Both the position numbers and the translations under genes were made by a program. Positions 57,301 through 64,000 of a stretch of 64,000 nucleotides of DNA are shown one piece after another. Each line of letters starts with the position of its first letter. Position 1 is the stretch's first letter. The stretch comes from Saccopteryx bilineata (taxonomy: Eukaryota > Chordata > Mammalia > Chiroptera > Emballonuridae): the NCBI RefSeq assembly GCF_036850765.1, contig NC_089495.1, positions 197,416,847-197,480,846 on the forward strand, given 5' to 3'. The notes below the pieces were generated by a model. That model worked only from the letters and a program-made list of their open reading frames with translations. It searched no databases and was not told the origin of the DNA.

Positions 57301-57301
57301 C

Positions 57302-57306
57302 TGTGT

Positions 57307-57339
<33 letters not shown>
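57302..57339. repeat. (TG)n microsatellite
   Basis: TG repeats with one AT interruption. Confidence 0.95.
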
Positions 57340-57343
<4 letters not shown>

Positions 57344-57389
57344 TTTGTGCATGCACATATCTATAGGCATATGTATGTGTAAACAGCAA

Positions 57390-57497
57390 ACGTCAGCTCT
57401 GCAGTAGCTTACCGGGCACTGTCACTTACTAGTTCTATAATTTTGAGCAAGTCACTAATAACCTGTCCAAGACTCACTTTCCTCATTTGTAAAATGG
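57390..57497 (+). repeat. MIR SINE, 5' part (interrupted)
   Basis: CACTTACTAGTTCTATAATTTTG, GTCACTAATAACCTGTCCAAG and TTTGTAAAATGGGCATACCA are MIR core text. It is split by the following SINE and resumes at about 57937. Confidence 0.65.
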
Positions 57498-57511
57498 GCA
57501 TACCAGTTTTT

Positions 57512-57922
57512 TTGTTTTGTTTTGTTTGTTTTTTTTCCAAAGTTAGAAGCAGGGAGGCAGTCAGACAGACTACTGCATGCGCCTGACCGGGATCCACCCA
57601 GCATGCCTACCAGGGGGCGATGCTTGGCCTATCTGGGCCATTGCTCCATTGCAGTCTGAGCCATTCTAGCACCTGAGGCAGAGGCCATGGAGCCATGGAG
57701 CCATCCTCAGCGCCTGGGTCAACTTTGCTCCAAAGGAGCCTTAGCTGCAGAAGGGGAAGAAAGAAATTGAGAGGAAGGAGAGGGGGAAGAGTGGAGAAGC
57801 AGATGGGAACTTCTTCTGTGTGCTCTGACCGGGAATCAAACCTAGGACTTCCACACGCCAGGCCGACGCTCTACCACTGAGCCAACCAGCCATCTACCAC
57901 TGAGCCAACCAGCCAGGGCTGA
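57512..57922 (-). mobile_element. Rhin-family SINE, copy 7, antisense, with duplicated head
   Basis: Full-length antisense copy. Target duplications GCATACCAGTTTTT lie at 57498-57511 and 57923-57936. On its own strand it reads box A, box B, GAGAAGC segment, body with the CCCAGATAGGCC variant, and tail. The tRNA head end is tandemly duplicated: CTACCACTGAGCCAACCAGC occurs at 57871 and again at 57894. One CTCF-like word lies at 57605-57619. Body substitutions suggest it is older than copies 1 and 2. Confidence 0.9.
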
Positions 57923-57939
57923 GCATACCAGTTTTTATT

Positions 57940-58380
57940 ACTTGTGCCCTGTGTCATGTTGTGGTTACCAATGGGATGGGTCAAGGGAAAGTCTAGCAAA
58001 TGACCATCCAGAATAGCAAGATCTAACCTGAGGGAAGGGTTGCCAAACACCAGTAGAAGGAAAACCCAAGAGGACCCAAGAGCCAGAACCAAAACACAGA
58101 GAGGACCAAGTCAGTGAGTGGGGTGTCCCCAGATTCGGTGCAGAGGATGACATGAATGAGCCAGGGATGCCAAGCCCTATTCCCCACAATCTCACCAGAC
58201 AGACCAGGAGCTTCAGGCTGGCACTGCTTGTGGGCAGCAACCCCAGCCTCCTGGGGGAACACAGATTAATTCTCTCCACTAGACTACAGTGAGAAGGTAA
58301 CCAGCCCCCTACCTACCCCCGTCCAAACACATTTAGGAAAAGAATTTTCAGAAAGACATCTCTGTCTCTTACCACACAGG
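57940..58380. other. Unassigned sequence
   Basis: No feature recognised. Confidence 0.3.
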
Positions 58381-58384
58381 GGGC

Positions 58385-58780
58385 TGTGCATTTGGCTATT
58401 TATCTCCAGCCTTGGGGCCTGGGATGATTATTCTGATAAACTGGAATGAATCTTGCAGCAGAAGGGGGGTGAGCAATAGCCCTGCTGATTTATCGCCCTT
58501 TTCAACCCAGTTGGGTTCCAGGAGAATAAATCTTGCTTGCCTCTGGCTAGGTACCCGCAATCATGCCGCGGACCATGACTTTCATATCCCATTAACTCTG
58601 AATTACTCAGTCTGGGGCTGAGCTGAGAGGTAATTTAAAATGGCAAAAGGGGAAAAATGTTCTGATTTAGATCTGATAGAGACTGGATTAAGTCCTCCCA
58701 TTTTTCAGGGCTTAAATGTGAGCTTTGTGGAGGGGCACACCTGCAGGTTGGGTTGGATTCGGCAAAGGGCTCGAGCCACA
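58385..58780. other. Repeat-free block, possible conserved non-coding element
   Basis: Clusters of GATA-like and homeodomain-like words (GGGATGATTATTCTGATAAAC, TGCTGATTTATCGCCC, CATTAACTCTGAATTACTC, GAGGTAATTTAAAATGGC) with no transposon signature or coding frame. Inference. Confidence 0.3.
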
Positions 58781-58879
58781 GATTAAATGAAAGAACTCAA
58801 GTCAAACACGTGTTCCAAAGGTCTGGTCGTCCCACCGCGTACCCGACCACAAGGCGGGCGCGGGGTTTCTCAGGGGAAT

Positions 58880-59140
58880 TGGTCCATTAAAAATCACCAT
58901 TCTCTGGAGTGTAAAGTAAGTATCACGTCCCTTTAGGGTAGCAACTGGGCAGCGCCTATGGAGTTGGAAAAGAACGCATACCCTCCGACCCAGACACATC
59001 ACTTCAGAAACGCTTGGCTGTGTCAAAGGGGCCATGTGCAAGGGTATTTCATCATTGCCTTCTTCTCAATACCAAGAAATAAGAGGCAAACAAGGTGGCC
59101 CATCAAGAGTGGGATGCCTTAAGCTTTCTTAAGGATGGTA
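58880..59140 (+). repeat. Old LINE-1-like relic
   Basis: CTATGGAGTTGGAAAAGAACG, CGACCCAGACACATCACTTC, CATTGCCTTCTTCTCAATACC and GGCAAACAAGGTGGCCCATC are familiar words of old L1 3' regions. Confidence 0.5.
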
Positions 59141-59392
59141 CCTCTGGGGCGGCAAGATGGCGATGGAGCAGGCGGACGTACCAACTTCCACCTCCCAGAA
59201 CCAAAGTGGATTACAACTTAATTTTAAGAACCATTATCTGGAAAAACTAACTTTGGACTAAACTAAGAGGACTCTTTAACCAAGGAACACTGAAGAAGCC
59301 ACATTGAGACTGGTAGGAAAAGCAGAAGCGCAGAGGGGGCTGCCCAGTTCCCAGGAGCAAATGGCAGCCTGGAGAGACTCACGTGGCAGGAA

Positions 59393-59400
59393 GTGAGTTT
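59393..59400 (+). promoter_or_regulatory. Consensus splice donor inside L1 5'UTR
   Basis: GGCAGGAA|GTGAGTTT matches the vertebrate donor consensus with GTGAGT intact. The nested composite element at 62201-63278 follows this L1 text only up to GGCAGGAA and then switches to other sequence, the pattern expected from use of this donor. Confidence 0.55.
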
Positions 59401-60021
59401 AGCAAAGAGGGAAGGGTCCTGAGTCCCAGGAACAAAGCCCCAGCCTGCAGCCCCAGAGCCTTGAAGAGGCGTAAGGACAGTATTTAGCTGCAAAACAAGT
59501 CAGGATACTGTTTGTGAGAAAGAGACTGATTTCTCAGACCCAGGATTCTTCTTAAAGGGACTGCGCAGAAAACCTATTTCACAACCACTCACCCAGGGCT
59601 CTGGGGGATGGAGAGAGAGGAGAGGACTGGAGCAGCAGGAAGAGAGTATAATCTAGGAGGCACAAGCAGATATGCTTTGAGGGACAGCTACCCTAACCCG
59701 AGGTGAGTCACCCCCCAAATCTAAAGTGAATATTTCCCCTGAAACCAGCAATACAAGCAAAGGGAAGCAGGACACCAGCCAAACAAGCTCTCCCACGGCA
59801 CTCAGAGTAGAGTCGTTTAGAAGGAGGGACCCTTAAGGGATACAGTATTGAGTGCTAGGGTCTGAGCTGCAGTATCCCCACCCACACTGCTGAGGGCTCA
59901 CCGGAGGGCCAGTGGCGATGGGATGCGGAGGCACAGTCCCATCGGTGGGGGCAGAAGGGGCGCACAAAAGTGGTCCAACTGGCAGCAGACCCACCTGCAA
60001 TTCTGCCCACAGGGGAAAGGC

Positions 60022-60380
60022 AAAAGCCTGGGAACTGCAGAGACCCGGGGCTGAGTGCTAGCACGCAGCCCCAACAGGACCGCAGAGCCGAGGCTTGCAG
60101 CCTGACTCACGAGCACAGCTCTGCCTGCGGAGGCTGGGTGAAAACCCAGGAACAGGTGGAGACCAGCAGCTGAGCACAGGCACGCAGCCCTGCCCAGCCT
60201 ACGGAGCCGGGGCTTGTGGCCCAATGCACCAGCGCAACTCCACCAAGAGGGGCAGCGGAGAAAGCCTAGGAACAGGCGGAGACCCGTGGCTGAGCAAAGG
60301 TGCTCACCCTTGCTTGCGGTGTGGAGGCTTGCAGCTCCACCTGTGGGGGGTGGGGCAAAGGCCAAGGCTTGTAGACCCAG
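60022..60380 (+). repeat. L1 5'UTR tandem monomers of about 119 bp
   Basis: Three successive units begin AAAGCCTGGGAAC (60023), AAACCCAGGAAC (60142) and AAAGCCTAGGAAC (60261), each followed by GGAGACC, GCTGAGC, GGCTTG and a CCTGTGG/CCTGCGG-type word. A partial unit follows. Monomeric 5'UTRs are known in rodent L1s, where they act as additive promoters. A promoter role here is inferred. Confidence 0.65.
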
Positions 60381-60599
60381 GCACGTGAACACAGCCCTTC
60401 CCATGGAAAAGAGGCAAAAACCTCAGCAACAGCCGCAGCCTGCACTGCTGGCACCAGCAACACCCATACCCAAACTCCTCAGGCAGCAGCATAGGAGGTG
60501 GCGGGCCTGCAGACAGAAATGCAACCCAATTGAATCAAGAGAAATCCCCAGAAATGGACTTGAGTCAGATATAACCAAATTACCAGATGCAGTTTAAAA

Positions 60600-61408
60600 T
60601 AATAATAGTTAGAATACTCAAAGATCTTAGAACAACAATAGATGGCCATAATGAACAACTAAATAAAGAGATAGCAAGTATAAAAAAGGACATTGAAATA
60701 ATAAAAAAAAGAATCAGTCAGAAATGACAAGTACAATATCAGAAATGAAGACCACAATGGAAGGAATTAAAAGCAGGATGGATGAAGCTGAGAATCGAAT
60801 CAGCAAGTTAGAGGACAAGTTAAACGAAGGCCCGGAAGCAGAGAAGCAAAAAGAAAAGAGACTCAAAAAGTCTGAGGAACACTAAGAGAGCTCTGTGACA
60901 ACGAGAAGAGAAATATCCGCATCATAGGGGCTCCTGAAGAAGAAGAAAAAGAACAAGAGATAGAGACTTTGTTCAATCAAATCATAGCTTAAAAACTTCC
61001 TTAAATTGATACAAGAAAAAAGTCGCAAAAGTTCAAGAAGCACAGAGAATTGCATTAAATAGAAACCCAAAGAAATCTACACCAAGACACATCACAATTA
61101 AAATACCAAAGCTAAGTGATAAAGAAAAAATATTAAAAGCTGCTAGAGAAAAAAAGGCTATCACCTACAAAGGAGCCCCCATAAGGATGACATCCGACTT
61201 CTCAACAGAAACACTTGAGGCCAGAAGGGAATGGCAAGAAATATTCAAAGTAATGAAGAACAAGAGCCAACAACCAAGACTACTTTATCCAGCAAGGCTA
61301 TCATTTAAAATTGAAGGAGAAATAAAAAGTTTCCCAGACAAAAAACAACTCAAGGAATTCATTACAATCAAACCAATGCTGCAAGAAACGTTAAGGGGCC
61401 TGTTGTAA
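60600..61408 (+). pseudogene. LINE-1 ORF1 relic (ORF1p)
   Basis: ORF1p is the RNA-binding trimeric protein of L1 particles. The 5' third encodes a Lys/Glu-rich coiled-coil-like stretch broken by stops. The RRM-like centre is recognisable as RNIRIIGAPEEEEKEQE before an in-frame stop near 60990. The C-terminal domain is best preserved: 61187-61408 is open and includes TLEARREWQEIF, RLLYPARLSFKIEGEIKSF and a terminal TLRGLL. At least two stop-generating changes separate these parts, so no full protein can be made. The start codon is not certain, and the left boundary is approximate. Confidence 0.85.
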
Positions 61409-61465
61409 ACAGATCAAAGGGGAAAAAGAATATAGCGAAAGAGGAATACAGCTTTAAAGAATAAA

Positions 61466-62190
61466 ATGGCAATAAACAACTACATATCAATAATAACCTT
61501 AAATGTAAATGGATTAAATGATCCAATCAAAAGACATAGGGTAGCTGCATGGATAAGAAAACAGGACCCATACATATGCTGTCTACAAGAGACACCTTAA
61601 AACAAAAGATGCCTATAGACTGAAGGTAAAAGGATGAAAAAAAATATTTCATGCAAATGGAAATGAAAAAAAAAAAGCTGGGATAGCAATACTTTAAAAT
61701 GGACTTTAAAACAAAGAGATAAAGAGATAAAGAAGGTCACTACATAATGATAATAGGAACAATCCAACAGGAAGATATAACCATTATAAATATCTATGCA
61801 CATAATATTCAGGAGCACCTAAATATATAAAGCAGACTTTGATGGATATAAAGGGCAAGATCAACAGCAATACTATAATAGTAGGGGATTTCAATACCCC
61901 ACTAACATCACTAGATAGATCCTCAAGAAATAAAATTAACAAAGAAACAGCAGACTTAAAGGACACACGAGAACAACTGAATTTAATAGATATCTTCAGA
62001 ATCTTTCACCCTAAAGCAGCAGAATATACATTCTTTTCAAGTGCTCATGGTACATTCTCTAGGATAGACCACATGTTAGGGCACAAAATCAGTCTCAACA
62101 AATTTAAGAAGATTGAAATCATATCAAGCATTTTCTCTGGTCACAATGGCATGAAACTAGAAATCAACCACAACAGAAAAATTAAAAAAT
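61466..62190 (+). pseudogene. LINE-1 ORF2 relic, endonuclease part
   Basis: ORF2p carries the endonuclease that nicks target DNA and the reverse transcriptase. The start MAINNYISIITLNVNGLNDP (61466 onward) is the typical ORF2 N-terminus. The frame breaks after CCLQET by a small deletion, continues degenerate, and reopens at 61839-62192 with IVGDFNTPL, SRIDHMLGHK and IFSGHNGMKLEI. The catalytic SDH triplet near the end of the endonuclease reads SGH (62136-62144). The following text is cut by a nested insertion at 62200/62201. Confidence 0.88.
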
Positions 62191-62446
62191 AGTCAAACAC
62201 GAGAGACAAGATGGTGCTGGAGTAGGCGAACATACCAACATCTACCTCCCAGAACCAAAGTGGAATACAAACTAATTTTTAGAACTATGATATGGAAAAA
62301 CCAACTTTGGACTAAACTAAGAGGACTCTTCAACCAAGGAACACTGAAGAAGCCACACCGAGACTGGTAGGAAAAGCAGAAACACGGAGAGGGTTGCCCA
62401 GCTCCCCGGAGCAAACGGCAGCCGGGAGAGACTCGCGTGGCAGGAA

Positions 62447-62853
62447 TCACAGAGCTCCAGGAAAAAGCTACCTGGTCTCATCTCTCCAGGCAGAGGAGAA
62501 CAGAAGCTCCACATCCACGCATGCTGCAAATGGCTTCTCCAGTCTACCTGAATCATTACCAGCTAGAAGCAGCGGTCACTGGGACTTGGACATGAGCTGC
62601 AAAGTATAGAATGGTGACAACAATTCCAGTGCCATACAGACTTTTCCTGGATGTGGACTTTTCCTGGACTCCTCCTCCCTGTGACAGATCCTAACAGACT
62701 GAACTGTGGTTGGGTTGCATTTTTCAGAGATTTGACATGGTGATGGGGCCAACTTGGACTTGGTGAACATGTTAAGGACACTACTCTTTTATGCATTCTT
62801 GTTGTATGGGCCAAGAGTTTGCTTAAAGGCTTTTAATCACTGTAAAAAAAAAA
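62447..62853 (+). other. Unidentified middle segment of the composite retroposon
   Basis: It starts TCACAGAGCTCCAGG directly at the splice-like junction and ends in A10. It contains a short direct repeat ACTTTTCCTGGA near 62640 and 62656. Neither an L1 match nor a coding frame over 85 codons is seen. I do not recognise it. Candidates are one or more captured host exons or part of another repeat. Confidence 0.5.
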
Positions 62854-63061
62854 TAGAAGGCTGGATAAAGAAGATGGGGCACATATACACCATGGTATAC
62901 TAGTCAGCTAGAAGAAATGATGACATCAGATCACTTACAGCAGATTGGTGGAATCTTGATAACATTATGCGGAGTGAAATAAGCAAATCAGAAAAAACAA
63001 GAACTGCAGGATTCCATACATTGGTGGGACATAAAAGTGAGACTAAGAGACATGGACAGGA

Positions 63062-63120
63062 GTGTGGTGGTTACGGGGGATGGGGGGAGGGATGGAGGGA
63101 GGGGGACAGGGGGAGGGATA
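63062..63120 (+). other. G-rich tract of L1 3'UTR
   Basis: Runs of GGGGG, GGGGGG, GGGAGGG and GGGGG separated by one to four bases could form a G-quadruplex. G-rich 3'UTR tracts are a common feature of mammalian L1s. Confidence 0.6.
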
Positions 63121-63295
63121 CAAAGAAAACTGGATAGAGGGTGACAGAGGATGATCTCTCTTTGGGTGATGGGTATGCAACAGAACTAAATGACAAAATA
63201 ACCTGGAAATGTTTTCTTTGAATATATGTACCCTGATTTATTGATGTCACCCCATTTAAATAAAAATTTATTTATTAAAAAAAATAGTCAAACAC

Positions 63296-64000
63296 TTGGA
63301 AACTAAATAGCATGTTATTAAATAACAAATGGGTTAACAATGAGATCTAAGAAGAATTTAAAAAATTCCTAGAAACGAATGATAATGAGCATACAACAAC
63401 TCAAAATTTATGGGACACAGCAAAAGCAGTACTGAGAGGAAAGTTCATAGTATTACAAGCATTCCTGAAGAAGCTAGAAAAAGCTCAAATAAACAACTTA
63501 ACCCTGCATCTAAAAGAACAGCAAGTGAAGCCCAGAGGTAGTAGAAGGAAGGAAATAATAAAGATCAGAGTGGAAATAAATGACATAGAGGCTAAAGAAA
63601 CAATACAGAGGGATCAATGAAACAAGAAGCTGGTTCTCTGAAAAGGTAAATAAGATCAATAAACTTTTAACCAGACTCATCAAGAAAAAAGATAGAGGAC
63701 TCAAATAAATAAAATTAGAAATGAGAGTGGAGAAATAATAACTGATACAACAGAAATACAAAGGATTGTAAGAAAATACTATGAAGAATTGTATGCCAAA
63801 AAATTAGACAACCTAGATGAAATGGACAAATTCTTTGAAACATACAGTCTTTTAAACATCAATCTGGAAGAATCAGAAAACCTAAACAGACTGATTACAA
63901 CAAATGAGATCGAAACAGTTCTCAAAACACTACCAACAAACAAAAGCCTAGAGTCCGATGGCTTCACAAGTAAATTCTACTAAATATTCAAAGAAGAACT
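63296..64000 (+). pseudogene. LINE-1 ORF2 relic, continuation into the RT region
   Basis: The text resumes with LNSMLLNNKWVNNEI and continues [35 protein letters not shown] and LPTNKSLESDGFTSKFY, in the order of ORF2p from the linker after the endonuclease to the start of the reverse transcriptase. Stops and frame changes occur (for example after NNEI and near 63620 and 63706). The last 64-codon open part is 63789-63983. The reverse transcriptase catalytic motif lies beyond the window. Confidence 0.88.

Larger units (their letters stand above)
62201..63278 (+). mobile_element. Composite LINE-1-derived retroposon nested in ORF2
   Basis: The element is bounded by a perfect 17-bp target duplication AAAAAATAGTCAAACAC (62184-62200 and 63279-63295), and the interrupted ORF2 text resumes exactly after it. 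Three parts are visible. (1) 62201-62446 follows the 5'UTR start of the flanking L1 closely (shared phrases GGACTAAACTAAGAGGACTC, CAAGGAACACTGAAGAAGCC, GAGACTGGTAGGAAAAGCAG). (2) 62447-62853 is unlike any part of the L1 visible here and ends in A10. (3) 62854-63278 is L1 3' end text (GGATAAAGAAGATGGGGCAC, ACATTATGCGGAGTGAAATA, a G-rich tract, GAATATATGTACCCTGATTT) plus an A-rich end. It has no long open frame. It could be one chimeric insertion or a member of a non-autonomous family. Confidence 0.85.
59150..64000 (+). mobile_element. LINE-1 element, decayed, runs off window end
   Basis: The 5' end GGCGGCAAGATGGCGATGG is the typical start of a mammalian L1 5'UTR. It is followed by about 1.4 kb of 5'UTR with tandem monomers, a broken ORF1 ending at 61408, and a broken ORF2 starting at 61466 and continuing to the window end. 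ORF2 is interrupted by a nested 1.08-kb retroposon at 62201-63278. The 3' half lies beyond the window, so its target duplication cannot be seen. Multiple stops and frameshifts make it non-autonomous today. Confidence 0.92.

Noticed and set aside
60095..60597. Plus-strand ORFs of 97 and 127 codons in the L1 5'UTR
   Set aside because: Opened by the monomer periodicity and not matching ORF1p; ORF1 begins downstream.

Overview
The window reads as nuclear DNA of a bat, most likely a horseshoe-bat relative (Rhinolophidae/Hipposideridae). The main evidence is seven copies of a tRNA-headed SINE of about 340-400 bp that I recognise as the Rhin-1 type described from those families. One VES-type bat SINE, one SINE of a further tRNA-derived family, several short non-autonomous DNA transposons (hAT, pogo/Tigger-like, mariner-like) and a bat-type LINE-1 agree with this. 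There is no bacterial or viral gene organisation. I found no convincing host protein-coding exon and no intact RNA gene. The long open frames all fall in SINEs, LINE-1, minisatellites or simple repeats. The window is best described as intergenic or deep intronic DNA.

Layout. 0-10 kb: a pogo-like element, old hAT copies, a MaLR-type LTR, a palindromic MITE and the first Rhin-1 SINE. 9.6-14.6 kb: two young-looking hAT elements with clear 8-bp target duplications, among MIR, L2, L1 and LTR relics. 14.8-34 kb: mostly diverged MIR/L2/LTR sequence, two more Rhin-1 copies, a VES SINE, a 42-bp minisatellite and an insertion consisting only of a T run between target duplications. 34-41.6 kb: a distinctly AT-rich block with an old and a young Rhin SINE, a different SINE and an antisense L1 relic. 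41.6-59 kb: GC-richer again, with a 24-bp minisatellite, L2/MIR relics, a mariner-like MITE, two Rhin-1 copies, a perfect hairpin and stretches that look like conserved non-coding DNA. 59.15 kb to the end: a decayed LINE-1 in plus orientation, with 5'UTR monomers and broken ORF1 and ORF2, running off the window.

The most unusual object is a 1.08-kb retroposon inserted into the ORF2 relic of that LINE-1 and bounded by a 17-bp target-site duplication. It is a chimera: about 246 bp of the LINE-1 5'UTR, about 407 bp that I do not recognise and that matches nothing I could find in the LINE-1 beside it, then about 410 bp of LINE-1 3' end. The 5'UTR part stops exactly at a consensus splice donor (AA|GTGAGT) still present in the neighbouring LINE-1. 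This suggests that a spliced LINE-1-promoter transcript was retrotransposed. Also notable is a CTCF-core-like motif in six of the seven Rhin-1 copies, which could let this SINE spread architectural sites in a lineage-specific way.
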